Shown here in pieces: positions 7,355 through 16,019 of a stretch of DNA of 23,591 bases. This stretch comes from JASFQI01 sp050115555 (GTDB taxonomy: Bacteria; Desulfobacterota; DSM-4660; Desulfatiglandales; HGW-15). Every line of letters starts with the position of its first letter. Within the stretch, counting starts at the first letter, position 1. Below the pieces are notes generated by a model, which had not been told where the DNA came from, did no database searches, and worked only from the letters and a program-made list of their open reading frames with translations. The position numbers and the translations under genes were made by a program. Where the stretch lies: assembly GCA_050115555.1 (NCBI GenBank), contig JASFQI010000033.1, forward strand, positions 1 through 23,591, in the 5' to 3' direction.

Positions 7355-8421
7355 TTCTTAAACACCTTTGAATAGTCTTCCTGGGCCTTCTCGTAATCCT
7401 CGACCTTCCCGATATCCATCCAGTATTCGCGTACGGGAAAGCAGATGACCTTGCTGTTCCCGGCGGAGAGCCGCTCAATAAGCTCGGTCATATCAAAGCT
7501 CTTACCGCTTGGAATGTCGGAGCATGCCTCCGGGTTCAAGAGATAAATCCCTGCACTGACAAACCTTCGAACGACCGGCTTCTCAACGATTCGATGAAGC
7601 GTCACTCCTCTGGCCTCGACCACCCCGTAAGGGACCTGGTGCTCGTACATTTTTACGGCCACCGTCATGTCCGCCTCGTGATCGAGATGGAACTCCAGCA
7701 TGGCGCGAAAATCCACCTGCGTCAGGATATCTCCGTTGATCACGAGAATCGGTTCATTGGAGGTCTTCAGCAGGCCCAATGCCCCGGCCGTCCCAAGGGG
7801 CTGGTCCTCCTCCACATAGGTGATCTCGACGCCGAAATCACTGCCGTCGCCGAAGTGCTCCGCGATTCGTTGACTCATGTAGTGTGTGGACACGTTGACG
7901 TTCCGGATCCCTGAATCCCTGAGCTGCCCGATGATCGATTCCAGGAGGGGGCGGTCCCCTACCTTCAACATGGCCTTGGGTGTATCCTCGGTCAACGGGC
8001 GCAACCGTTTCCCGTACCCCCCGGCCATGACAACGGCTTGGAGAGGGAGGGAGTCGCTTTTCAGGATTTCACGCAGGGTGATGAGCCCGGCAACACGGCC
8101 CTGCTCGTCCAGAAGGGGGACCTGCCTCACACATCGCTCTTCCATGAGTCGAAGCAGCTCAGCGGTGTCCGTGCCCAAGGGAGCGGTCACCGGGATGGAA
8201 TGGAAAGAGCCCGCCTTTCTTTCGCGAAGCACACGAACAGGGGTGCCCAAATCGAGGCCTGCAAGAATGGCCCTTCGAATGTCCCCATCCGTGATCGTGT
8301 CGATCAATCGGCCGTCGTCATCCACCACAAGGGCAATTTGCTTCTCGTTCTTCTCGATGCACTCAATCGTTTCCCGAATTGAGTTGTCCGCATGGACACA
8401 GAGATCCGCACTATCCGGCAT
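7351..8421 (-). CDS. ptmE: PtmE-like CBS-domain sugar-1-phosphate guanylyltransferase
   Basis: 356 aa with two domains. Residues 1-122 contain two CBS motifs. Residues 126-356 form a nucleotidyltransferase with GGYGKRLRPLTEDTPKA at 134-150 and the product-side VEKP motif. This CBS-plus-transferase layout is that of Campylobacter PtmE, which makes GDP-glucosamine and commits the sugar to the GDP-linked legionaminic route. The CBS pair may bind an adenine nucleotide for regulation; this is not tested here. GAGGG lies a few bases before the ATG. The partners PtmA and PtmF, which feed this step in Campylobacter, are not in the window. The nucleotide used (GTP or another) is inferred from context. 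Confidence 0.85.
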   Translation of the reverse strand: MPDSADLCVHADNSIRETIECIEKNEKQIALVVDDDGRLIDTITDGDIRRAILAGLDLGTPVRVLRERKAGSFHSIPVTAPLGTDTAELLRLMEERCVRQVPLLDEQGRVAGLITLREILKSDSLPLQAVVMAGGYGKRLRPLTEDTPKAMLKVGDRPLLESIIGQLRDSGIRNVNVSTHYMSQRIAEHFGDGSDFGVEITYVEEDQPLGTAGALGLLKTSNEPILVINGDILTQVDFRAMLEFHLDHEADMTVAVKMYEHQVPYGVVEARGVTLHRIVEKPVVRRFVSAGIYLLNPEACSDIPSGKSFDMTELIERLSAGNSKVICFPVREYWMDIGKVEDYEKAQEDYSKVFKK

Positions 8422-8463
8422 GATGCCCTCGAAAGATGAAAACTCGTTTCTCAGCGTCCCGCT

Positions 8464-9675
8464 TCATTCCGACACCCGGTGCCTGAGCGCCCACTCTCCT
8501 CCCCTTTTCTCCCAGAGATGAGGGGAACGAAATCGATCGCATCGTTTTATGAAATCCTCTGAATCCATATCCAGGTAGTCCATGACCTCTTGAAAATAGC
8601 GGTCCGGAAACTCGCCGTCGAACCGATGAACAAGGGCCACACCCTCCTCGCGCGTCAGGTGGCGGTTTCGTATCTCCTGGGAGGCGTCGTACGAGGCCCT
8701 TCCCAGGCCGAACTTGATGAACGTGGTGTAGTAATGCAGATCGTCGATCTTGTCGTCGATGCTGTTGTACTTGCTGTAGGTCCCCTGGGTACGAAAGGGC
8801 CTGGCCTGAAAACCCGTATTCTCCACGGCGTAGTAGTAGCTTTCCTGCGGCGTCCACTTGAGATAGTATCCGAGATAATGGACCTCGATCTCCGCACTTT
8901 CCAACGCCTTTGCATCTGCAGGCAGGTACGCGGAGAGGTCATGGAGGGTCAGATCGTACCTTTCTATGAGCTCCTCTATGGAAACGCCCCCGAGATGGAC
9001 CTCGGAGAGGTCCTTCATGGTGAAGTAGGACTGATCCCTCAGAGAGGTCTGGGTCTCGGCAATGGGGTTCCCGTACTCCGCCTCCGGTTCTCCATAGAAA
9101 ATAAGGGGGATTTTCCATTGAAGGGCGATCTTGGGGGCGAGGTTTTTCTGGCCCAGGATGAAACTCTGGAACGGATGAAGCAGGTTCTCGATGGACAGAC
9201 GGGTGAGCAGCCTGTGGACCCGTCCGTTGGGCTTGAACGTGACGTTGTCGAATCCGCCGATCTCAATCCAGTTTTTGAAGTTCTGATACCCGTAATCCGT
9301 ATAAAGGATGGGCGGCCATGTCACGGTCAGGGGGTGCATGCCGTATTTATATTTGAGAACGTGGGCCGCGTACGCGCTGTCCTTCCCGCCGCTTCCAGGC
9401 ACAATACAGTCATAAAGGCCGTCATCCCGGCGATAGCGATCCAGGAGTGCGAGAAGCTCTCTCTCCCTGGCCTCCCAGTCGATGTCCCTCTTCTTCTCCG
9501 CATACCGGCAGGCGTCGCAGACCCCTTCTTTGTCGATATGGAGCGTGGGCGTTTGTCGGTTCGGTGTATGCCTGAACTCGGGATAGGATGACGGGCGCTG
9601 GTTGGACATCACACACCGCTTGCAGAACACCACGTCTTCGGGCAAACCAAAATAGGACGTGTGGTTGTCAGACAA
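8464..9675 (-). CDS. N-acetyl-sugar amidotransferase (WbpG/PseA family), copy 1
   Basis: ATP-dependent amidotransferase of the WbpG/PseA type, which turns an N-acetyl into an acetamidino group. From the chosen start, Cys pairs 18/21 and 53/56 likely bind zinc, followed by the PP-loop PGSGGKDS at 93-100. The frame is open to a TTG at 9702, but the TTG at 9673-9675 has AAAGGA seven bases upstream and reduces the overlap with the HisH-like gene from 35 to 8 bases, so I prefer it. It directly follows HisF-like and HisH-like genes, the same trio as wbpG-hisH-hisF of Pseudomonas O-antigen loci. The PGSGGKDS loop and the following TWPPILYTDYGYQN differ from copy 2, so the two are separate subfamilies, not a recent duplication. 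Confidence 0.85.
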   Translation of the reverse strand: MSDNHTSYFGLPEDVVFCKRCVMSNQRPSSYPEFRHTPNRQTPTLHIDKEGVCDACRYAEKKRDIDWEARERELLALLDRYRRDDGLYDCIVPGSGGKDSAYAAHVLKYKYGMHPLTVTWPPILYTDYGYQNFKNWIEIGGFDNVTFKPNGRVHRLLTRLSIENLLHPFQSFILGQKNLAPKIALQWKIPLIFYGEPEAEYGNPIAETQTSLRDQSYFTMKDLSEVHLGGVSIEELIERYDLTLHDLSAYLPADAKALESAEIEVHYLGYYLKWTPQESYYYAVENTGFQARPFRTQGTYSKYNSIDDKIDDLHYYTTFIKFGLGRASYDASQEIRNRHLTREEGVALVHRFDGEFPDRYFQEVMDYLDMDSEDFIKRCDRFRSPHLWEKRGGEWALRHRVSE

Positions 9676-10387
9676 TGGATTTTCCTTTCTTGGACCGTTC
9701 AATCAGCATCGTTCGGATATTTCGATAGACGTCAAGCCCCCTCGGGCCGCTTCTCTCAGGGTGAAACTGGCTCGCAAAAACCGCGTCCCGACTCAGGCTC
9801 GAACAAAACTCCGTGTTTCCGTATCGGGTATGAGAAAGCACGACGGACGAATCCTCGGGGATGACATAATACGAGTGCACGAAATACATGTACTCACCGT
9901 CTGCAACTTCTCGAAGAGGAGAAGCGTCCCAAGGGTCCGTGCCGGCCCCGTCTTTTCCCTTACCCGGCCGGTAAACCCGATTCCAACCCACATGGGGCAC
10001 CTTCAGCGGCCGGGACGTGCTGTTTTCACCGTTGAGCCTCCGAACTTCTCCTTCGATGAGCCCAAGGCCCTTGTGGGTCCCGAACTCGAAGCTCTCTCGC
10101 ATGAGAAGCTGCATGCCCAGGCAGATCCCCACGAGGGGCTTTCCGGACTCGGCACTCTCTCTGATCGGCGCGATGAGATCAAGTGCATTGAGGGAGGCCA
10201 TGGCGTCACCAAAGGCCCCTACACCCGGCAGCAGGACCGCATCCGCCTTTGCAATTTCGTTCCCGGAAGCCGTGACGACCGGCTGAAGCCCCACGTGAAG
10301 GCAGGCATGTCGAATGCTGAAAAGGTTCCCGAGGCCATAGTCCACGATGGCCACGTTCGGTTTTTCTTCTGCTTGGTTCGGCATCAT
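9668..10387 (-). CDS. hisH: HisH-like glutaminase subunit for sugar amidination
   Basis: Class I glutamine amidotransferase. The nucleophile is the Cys in GICLGMQLL, and the His and Glu of the triad are in FHPERSG near the C-terminus. In histidine synthesis HisH supplies ammonia to HisF; here its neighbours indicate supply to the WbpG-type enzyme. The frame starts with ATG at 10396, but the ATG at 10385-10387 forms an ATGA overlap with the HisF-like stop, so coupled initiation there seems more likely; both are possible. There are no his genes nearby, which argues against a histidine operon. All three catalytic residues are present, so the glutaminase should be active. Confidence 0.85.
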   Translation of the reverse strand: MMPNQAEEKPNVAIVDYGLGNLFSIRHACLHVGLQPVVTASGNEIAKADAVLLPGVGAFGDAMASLNALDLIAPIRESAESGKPLVGICLGMQLLMRESFEFGTHKGLGLIEGEVRRLNGENSTSRPLKVPHVGWNRVYRPGKGKDGAGTDPWDASPLREVADGEYMYFVHSYYVIPEDSSVVLSHTRYGNTEFCSSLSRDAVFASQFHPERSGPRGLDVYRNIRTMLIERSKKGKSIV

Positions 10388-11238
10388 GGAGCCCATCGGC
10401 AGTCGGTCCCCTGCTGAGCCAGGCGGCTCTTGATCTCCGGTAGGGCGGCTCCCTGAACGTTGGCAAACCCCTTTCCGCTCAGGATGAACTCCGTGTTGCC
10501 TTCACTGGAGTAATCCTCCGATTCGTCTCGATGCTCTGCAACGTAGTGGTAGTGCAGCATCGAAGCAAGACAGACCGCATCTGCCATTCCCTGCGCCAGA
10601 ACATCCTGTACGTGCTGAATGGAGCCCGCCCCTCCGCAGGCAATGACCGGAACCGGGACGGCCTCTGCAATGGATTTTATCAAATCCAGCTCGAACCCCT
10701 TTCCGGTTCCCTCCCGGTCGATGGACGTCACCATGAGTTCTCCAGCGCCCAGATCCACCGCTTTACAGGCCCACTCCAAGGCGTCCACGCCCGTGCACTC
10801 TCGACCGAAATCGGTGTAGGCTTCAAACCCGCCGTCCGATCTTTGAATGGCCTCAATAGAGACCACAATGGTGGAGGAACCGAACGCCCTGGAGGCCTCC
10901 CGCACGAGCTCGGGCCTGGCCATGGCCGCCGTATTGATGGAGACCTTGTCTGCACCGGCCCGAAGCGCCTCCCGAATATCGTCGACAGTGCGAAGTCCTC
11001 CCCCCACGGTCAGAGGAATGAAGATCTCCCTCGCCGTTTTCTCCACGATTTGGAGCAGGCTGTTTCGGCCGTACAGGCTGGCAACCGCGTCCATGTATAT
11101 CAGTTCATCCGCCCCGTTTTCGTAGTAATACCGGGCAAAACGCTCCGGCTTTCCCAGCACGCGAAGGCCTTCGAAATGGATCCCTTTCACCAGGTTGGGG
11201 CCTTTGATGTCGAGACGCGGAATGATGCGAACAGGCAT
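10384..11238 (-). CDS. hisF: HisF-like ammonia-channel subunit for sugar amidination
   Basis: A 284-aa (beta-alpha)8 barrel related to imidazole glycerol phosphate synthase HisF. By alignment from memory to Thermotoga HisF, the ammonia-gate residues are all kept: R4, E45, K98 and E167. D10 matches catalytic D11, but catalytic D130 is replaced by E129 (VVSIEAIQ). An extra segment of about 25 residues (roughly 236-262) precedes the C-terminus, making it about 30 residues longer than usual. This fits a protein that passes ammonia to the WbpG-type enzyme and no longer closes an imidazole ring. A GGAGGGG ribosome site supports the ATG. The gene lies between LegH and the HisH-like gene. Confidence 0.83.
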   Translation of the reverse strand: MPVRIIPRLDIKGPNLVKGIHFEGLRVLGKPERFARYYYENGADELIYMDAVASLYGRNSLLQIVEKTAREIFIPLTVGGGLRTVDDIREALRAGADKVSINTAAMARPELVREASRAFGSSTIVVSIEAIQRSDGGFEAYTDFGRECTGVDALEWACKAVDLGAGELMVTSIDREGTGKGFELDLIKSIAEAVPVPVIACGGAGSIQHVQDVLAQGMADAVCLASMLHYHYVAEHRDESEDYSSEGNTEFILSGKGFANVQGAALPEIKSRLAQQGTDCRWAP

Positions 11239-11261
11239 TCGGGAATCCCCTCCAATCCGAC

Positions 11262-11933
11262 TCAGACCGCTTCACTGCAATCGGTCATCGGTCCCGCGGG
11301 AACGCCGATCACCCTGACGCCTGGAGGGACGTCCTTTACAACCACGGCTCCTGCGCCAACCAATGCAGCTTCTCCTATGGTGATCCCCTGCCTCACCACC
11401 GCCCCCACACCCACGTGTGCACACGCTCCCACCCGGGTGGAGGCCGCCAGTCGAGCCCCTGTGGCAATGTGCACATGATCCCCGATGCGGCAGTCGTGCT
11501 CTACAACGGCACTGCTGTTCACGATCACATTCACCCCCAGGGAAGCCCTGGCATTGATTACGGCTCCGGGCAAGACCACGCTTCCCGCACCCACCTCGGC
11601 CCAGGAGGAGCAGAAGGCGGCCGCGTGAATCACCTTCATGGGCTGAAGTCCAAGTTCGATCCCCTTCTCGAAGAGCGCCCTTCGCGGGAGATTGTCGCCC
11701 GTTCCGCCCAATCCTACGACAAAGCGTCCCGTTCCTCTGGCGATCAGCTCCGTCAGCAGCCCGTCTCCGCCCAGGACAGGAACCCCCAGGACCTGTTCAC
11801 CCCACTTGGACTCGTCCGCATCCAGGACCACAAGACGATCCTCTGAACGCGTCGACCGAAGCGCATCGATCACAACGGCTGCATGCCCCCCTCCTCCCAG
11901 GATGACGCAGTCCGCGCGTTCCAGTGTCGGCAT
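11262..11933 (-). CDS. legH: LegH/PglD-type sugar N-acetyltransferase
   Basis: 223 aa: a small N-terminal Rossmann-like region with GGGGHA (13-18), then a left-handed beta-helix of hexapeptide repeats from about residue 105. The likely catalytic base is H146 in VVEHDCRIGDH, as in PglD/NeuD enzymes. In this setting it would acetylate the 4-amino group made by LegC. Its ATG overlaps the LegG stop by one base (TGATG), so it is translated with LegG. NeuD-type O-acetyltransferases have the same fold, so the N-acetyl role rests on pathway context. Confidence 0.83.
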   Translation of the reverse strand: MPTLERADCVILGGGGHAAVVIDALRSTRSEDRLVVLDADESKWGEQVLGVPVLGGDGLLTELIARGTGRFVVGLGGTGDNLPRRALFEKGIELGLQPMKVIHAAAFCSSWAEVGAGSVVLPGAVINARASLGVNVIVNSSAVVEHDCRIGDHVHIATGARLAASTRVGACAHVGVGAVVRQGITIGEAALVGAGAVVVKDVPPGVRVIGVPAGPMTDCSEAV

Positions 11934-13132
11934 CAGGCGGTTTCCACTCCTTCTTCAAGCTCCTGTGGACTCGGGGACCGGGGCATGTCGTGAAACTTCT
12001 TTCGAATCAAACGGTCATCCAGTGGAATCGTCTTCAGGACCTGAAGAATGGTATCCGCTGCCTTTCCCTCTCCATATGGATTGACAAGGCCCTTCAGGTC
12101 TTCCCGGAACTGCGGGTGGGTGGCCTTTTGAATGCCCTCGAGGACCGACTTCCGGTCATAGGCCGTATCGATGACATTGCGCCCCCGCACCCGCCCTTCC
12201 TGGCGCGTGCCCACGTTCACCACGGGCAGGCGAAACGATGCCGCCTCGATGATTCCGCTGGAGGAATTTCCCACCATAGCCGCGGAAACGGCCATGAGGC
12301 TGAAATACGCCGTGGTCCCGAAGCTGTCGACCAGGAAGGCCGAATCCCGGGAACGGATAAAGCCCTGGATCATCCTGCGGATGGTTTGGTTTCCCGCATC
12401 CGCGTTGGGCAGGGAGAACACCACTGGAAGGCCGCAGGCCTCGAGAGCTGCCAGGAGTTCCCCGGTCTGCCACTCGGTCTGTTCGCTTTCCAGGGTCACG
12501 GGATGGAACGACACCAGGAGCGGAGGCCGACTCAGGTCCAGGCCGTATTGCCCTGCCAGGGCAGCGGTCTCCAGAAGGGACAGGTCTTTCAGATTGTCCA
12601 GGGACGGGGCACCCGAGACCGTCACGCGCCAGGGCTCCTCTCCCATCTGCACCACCCTTCGGGCGTACTCGGTGGTGGCGACGAAGTGAAGGTGGCTCAT
12701 CTTGGTGATGGAGTGACGAAGCGCATCATCCATGGCCCCCTCGGTGACCTCCCCTCCGTGCATGTGGGCAAGGGGAATTCGAAAGGGGACCGCCGCTACG
12801 GCTGCGGCGTGCATGGCGAAAAAATCTCCCAGCAGGAGCAGGAGATCGGGGCGCTGGTTCTCGAAGCACTGGGCAAACCCGAGGGTCCCCAGGCCCATGG
12901 ACTTGGAAATCCCTGAAGGCGTATCCGAATGGAGGAGCATCTCCACCCGTTCATTGATCGGAAAGCCGTCTTCCTCAATAGCCTTTACGGTATAGCCGAA
13001 GTCCTGCGAAAGATGCATCCCGGCTACGATGAGATCGAGCTCCAGCGCGGGGTCCGCCTGAATCCGCCGAAGCAAAGGGCGGTAGTAGCTGTAATCGGAC
13101 CGCGCCACGGTGACCATGCCGACCTTTCTCAT
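11933..13132 (-). CDS. legG: LegG/NeuC-type hydrolysing sugar-nucleotide 2-epimerase
   Basis: 399 aa of the UDP-GlcNAc 2-epimerase (GT-B fold) family, hydrolysing NeuC/LegG branch. Conserved blocks are ARSDYSYYRPLL (10-21), HMHGGEVTEGAMDDALRHSITK (positions 123-144, key residues H125, E128, D135) and the nucleotide-site GNSSSGIIEA. In the legionaminic route it inverts C2 and releases GDP to give the 2,4-diacetamido-trideoxy-mannose used by LegI. The start overlaps the LegI stop by four bases (ATGA), and the stop overlaps LegH by one. The GDP rather than UDP preference is inferred from the PtmE gene in the same operon. Confidence 0.86.
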   Translation of the reverse strand: MRKVGMVTVARSDYSYYRPLLRRIQADPALELDLIVAGMHLSQDFGYTVKAIEEDGFPINERVEMLLHSDTPSGISKSMGLGTLGFAQCFENQRPDLLLLLGDFFAMHAAAVAAVPFRIPLAHMHGGEVTEGAMDDALRHSITKMSHLHFVATTEYARRVVQMGEEPWRVTVSGAPSLDNLKDLSLLETAALAGQYGLDLSRPPLLVSFHPVTLESEQTEWQTGELLAALEACGLPVVFSLPNADAGNQTIRRMIQGFIRSRDSAFLVDSFGTTAYFSLMAVSAAMVGNSSSGIIEAASFRLPVVNVGTRQEGRVRGRNVIDTAYDRKSVLEGIQKATHPQFREDLKGLVNPYGEGKAADTILQVLKTIPLDDRLIRKKFHDMPRSPSPQELEEGVETA

Positions 13133-14175
13133 TCCACCATCTCCATAGAGATCAGGGTGCCGGCCGGAATGTCGGTCCTTGCCCTGCGTCCCACGAGTTG
13201 TTGCCGCTCGGCTGGGGCCAGACCGGTGCCCGGGCGCCTGAAAGCAAGGGCCTTCTCCCGAATCCGGGTGCCTGAGGGAATGTCCTCGGCGGCCACAATG
13301 CTTCGGCGAGCCGCCTTGGCAATGTCCTCCTCAGCCGGAACCGGCTCCTTTCGTCCGTGCCCCAGGGCGCGCTCTACCCTCCGAATACCGTGAATCAAGG
13401 CCTCCAGCTCCCGTGGTTCCAGGGAAGCCTTGTGATCCGGGCCCGGCAGAGTCCGATCCAGGGTGAAATGCTTTTCGATCACCGTTGCACCGAGGGCAAC
13501 CGCTGCGAACGCAACCTCTGTTCCGACCGTGTGATCCGAAAACCCCACAGGCACGTCAAAGGCCTGCCTGAGGGTCTCCATGGCCCGGAGGTTGGCATCT
13601 TCAGGATCCGCGGGGTAGCAGGAGACACAATGGAGCAGGACGATCTCCCGCGCTCCGGCCTCCCTCACGATTTCCACGGCCTCGCTCACTTCATCCAGGG
13701 TCGACATGCCCGTGGAAAGGATCAGGGGTTTTCGCTTTTGGGCTGCATAGCGAAGAAGCGAGTCATTGGTAAGTTCTCCGGATCCCAGCTTGTAGGCGGC
13801 CACGTCCAGGCCTTCGAGCAGGTCGATCCCTTGTTCGTCGAAGACGGATGACAGAAACAGGATCCCCGCTTTTTCGCAGTGCGTCTTGATCTCCTTCCAG
13901 GCCGCTTCGGGGAGTTCCAAACCGCGGAGCATGTCCCATTGCGATCCGCTGCCCGTGCTCTTCTCCTGATAATCCGCTTTTGGCGCGGACCTGGTTACGA
14001 GGGAGGAAGCCCTGAAGGTCTGGAACTTGACAGCATCGGCCCCTGCCTCTACGGCTGCCATCACCAGTTGCTCGGCGGCTTCGACATCCCCGTTGTGGTT
14101 CACTCCGGCCTCGGCGATCACAAAACAGGGATGACCGGGGCCGATCTTTTTTCCGCCGAGATCAACGGGGTCCAT
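13129..14175 (-). CDS. legI: LegI (NeuB-family) nonulosonic acid synthase
   Basis: 348 aa. An N-terminal TIM barrel with AEAGVNHNGD (21-30) and the KFQT/STGM blocks is followed by a C-terminal SAF (antifreeze-like) domain from about residue 285. NeuB enzymes condense phosphoenolpyruvate with a free hexosamine to form the nine-carbon sugar. The EAGVNHNGD form is of the NeuB/LegI type, unlike the EMSGNH form of the second synthase at 20597. It overlaps LegF by 14 bases and LegG by 4. No strong ribosome site precedes the ATG, so coupling to LegF translation is likely. Confidence 0.88.
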   Translation of the reverse strand: MDPVDLGGKKIGPGHPCFVIAEAGVNHNGDVEAAEQLVMAAVEAGADAVKFQTFRASSLVTRSAPKADYQEKSTGSGSQWDMLRGLELPEAAWKEIKTHCEKAGILFLSSVFDEQGIDLLEGLDVAAYKLGSGELTNDSLLRYAAQKRKPLILSTGMSTLDEVSEAVEIVREAGAREIVLLHCVSCYPADPEDANLRAMETLRQAFDVPVGFSDHTVGTEVAFAAVALGATVIEKHFTLDRTLPGPDHKASLEPRELEALIHGIRRVERALGHGRKEPVPAEEDIAKAARRSIVAAEDIPSGTRIREKALAFRRPGTGLAPAERQQLVGRRARTDIPAGTLISMEMVE

Positions 14176-14878
14176 GGCTGGTTCGATGCTGAAGAATGAG
14201 ATCCACCAGGAAGAGGTCCCACGGCGTGTCGATATCCAGCGACCGCTCAGGAGGCATGATGTAGGCGCAGGTGCTCCCGGTCTGAAAGGTGCCTTCCTCC
14301 ATCAGGACATCCCGCCGGACCAAATACAGGGCCCCGTTCAGGGCATAGGCCGGTGGAAGGGCTTGACGGGCCAGGTAGCCCTCCGGGGTGTCGGAGAAGT
14401 CCTCAACGAAGCCTTGCTTCGTAATCCGCTTGGTCAGGTAGGGATGGCTGGCGGCTTCGCACACGCTGAGCACGCTGTCGCATCCCTTTTCCAGCATCAG
14501 GCGAATCGCGCCTTCAATATCCTCGGAGGTTCTCAACGGTGTCGTGGGCTGAAGGAGCAGGATCCCATCCGGCTTCCCTCCCTCATGGGCCTCCACCCAC
14601 CGGACTGCATGCTGCACCACAGGGATATGCGGGGACGTATCCCCGGCCAGTTCCGCGGGACGAATGAATGGGACTTCCGCACCCCACCTCCGAGCGATCT
14701 CACCGATTTCCTCGTCATCCGTGGATACGAGAATCCGCGCCAGACTGGGGGATGCCTTTGCGGCTTCAATGGTCCAGGCAATGAGGGGCTTGCCTCCCAC
14801 GGATACGATGTTCTTGTGCGGGATGGTCTTGGAGCCCCCCCGGGCCGTGATCACCGTCAGGATACGGAGAGGATGCAT
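14162..14878 (-). CDS. legF: LegF (NeuA-family) CMP-nonulosonate cytidylyltransferase
   Basis: 238 aa of the CMP-sialic acid synthetase family, with the CTP-binding loop ARGGSKTIPHKNI at 12-24 and LLQPTTPLR in mid-protein. It activates the nonulosonic acid made by LegI for transfer. An AGGAAG site lies just before the ATG. It sits 34 bases after amidotransferase copy 2 and overlaps LegI. Full length for the family; the catalytic regions look intact. Confidence 0.88.
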   Translation of the reverse strand: MHPLRILTVITARGGSKTIPHKNIVSVGGKPLIAWTIEAAKASPSLARILVSTDDEEIGEIARRWGAEVPFIRPAELAGDTSPHIPVVQHAVRWVEAHEGGKPDGILLLQPTTPLRTSEDIEGAIRLMLEKGCDSVLSVCEAASHPYLTKRITKQGFVEDFSDTPEGYLARQALPPAYALNGALYLVRRDVLMEEGTFQTGSTCAYIMPPERSLDIDTPWDLFLVDLILQHRTSHGPR

Positions 14879-14912
14879 CGCTTCCTAATTCGGCAGTTTG
14901 CTGAACAAGCCG

Positions 14913-16019
14913 TTATTCCACGGGTCTTTTCAGCCGCCACTCGCCTCTTACCTGCTCAAAGAGATCCCGGTTGTAGAACCGATCCACGATGTCCCAGAAT
15001 TCCCTGGTCGTATACCCGGTAAAGGCCAGAAAATCATCCAGCGCCCTTTGATCCAGCTTGTGATCGTGCTCACGCACCAGCTCAACCGCTTGCTCGCGCG
15101 TCATTCTTCCCGTTCGGATCAGATTGCAGCAGACATCGGTGGTGCGTGCGTGCCCGAACTTCGGATACTTCAACCAGGGATGAACCAGATATCCGGGCGA
15201 ATCGATCTGATCGTAGTCCTCGATGAATCCCTCCCGGTTCCACTCGTGGGCCAGCGTCTTGAAGCCGAACCTTTTCGCGATGAGATGGTTTCGGTATCCG
15301 TCCCACGGGACGAAATAGCTCAGGTAAGTGGGTTCCAGGCCAGCTCGTTCGATTTCTTCGTCCGATGGATACAGGATGGGGTTCAGGTCCTTCATGGAGA
15401 TGTCTTCATCCAGCCACGAATCCAGAGCGACCTCCTTGACGACATCGTTGTGAATCTGGTCCTTTGCGCTGTACGTTTCCTTACGCTGTGCGCCTCCATA
15501 CTCGTAGTTGATGTTTTCTCCGTAGACCACGACCTGAATCCCCATCTGGATGGCCATTCGCAAGGGAAACGCGTAGACCGCTCGATCCCAGTACCACGTG
15601 GGACTACCCAAGGTCTCGAAGGCCTTGCGGACCATCTTTTTCGCCACCCGACGATTCAAGGAAAGAGAAAGGATATCGCAACCAAAGGCCTCACTCAGAT
15701 TCTGAATATTGTGCCTTCCGGTCTCTGTCCAGCTCAAGTTGTCCACCGTCACCAGAAGGGGGTTCATGTTCATCTGTTCCTTCATGACATAGGTCTGGAA
15801 ATGGCTGTCCTTGCCTCCGCTGACGGCGATGATGCAGTCGTACCCGTCTCCCCTGCACCCTCGATACTTCTCACAAAAGGCTTCGAGTTCACGAAATCGG
15901 GCTTCCCAATCCGTTTTCTTCTTTTTTTCTGCGGCGCGACATGCCTGGCACACGCCCTCCTCGTCAAAACGAATGCCCGGCCTCGTGTCGGGGATGACGC
16001 ATCTCACGCAGTGTTTCAT
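14913..16019 (-). CDS. N-acetyl-sugar amidotransferase (WbpG/PseA family), copy 2
   Basis: 368 aa of the same family as copy 1 at 8464 but well diverged from it. Zinc-site Cys pairs are 4/7 and 24/27, and the PP-loop is AVSGGKDS at 65-72, nearer the WbpG/PseA form than copy 1. No second HisH/HisF pair is next to it, so it may share the pair at 9668-11238 or use another ammonia source. Its position before LegF suggests action on the legionaminic-type sugar; amidination of the pseudaminic-type sugar, as PseA does in Campylobacter, is equally possible. The GGGAAGGG site before the ATG is strong. Confidence 0.83.
   Translation of the reverse strand: MKHCVRCVIPDTRPGIRFDEEGVCQACRAAEKKKKTDWEARFRELEAFCEKYRGCRGDGYDCIIAVSGGKDSHFQTYVMKEQMNMNPLLVTVDNLSWTETGRHNIQNLSEAFGCDILSLSLNRRVAKKMVRKAFETLGSPTWYWDRAVYAFPLRMAIQMGIQVVVYGENINYEYGGAQRKETYSAKDQIHNDVVKEVALDSWLDEDISMKDLNPILYPSDEEIERAGLEPTYLSYFVPWDGYRNHLIAKRFGFKTLAHEWNREGFIEDYDQIDSPGYLVHPWLKYPKFGHARTTDVCCNLIRTGRMTREQAVELVREHDHKLDQRALDDFLAFTGYTTREFWDIVDRFYNRDLFEQVRGEWRLKRPVE

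Noticed and set aside
9668..11238. HisH and HisF as part of histidine biosynthesis
   Set aside because: No other his genes are present, the genes are sandwiched between LegH and a WbpG-type amidotransferase, and the HisF-like protein has Glu at the D130 position.
11924..12916. 330-aa plus-strand open frame opposite LegG
   Set aside because: Antisense shadow with His- and Gly-rich composition and no family resemblance.
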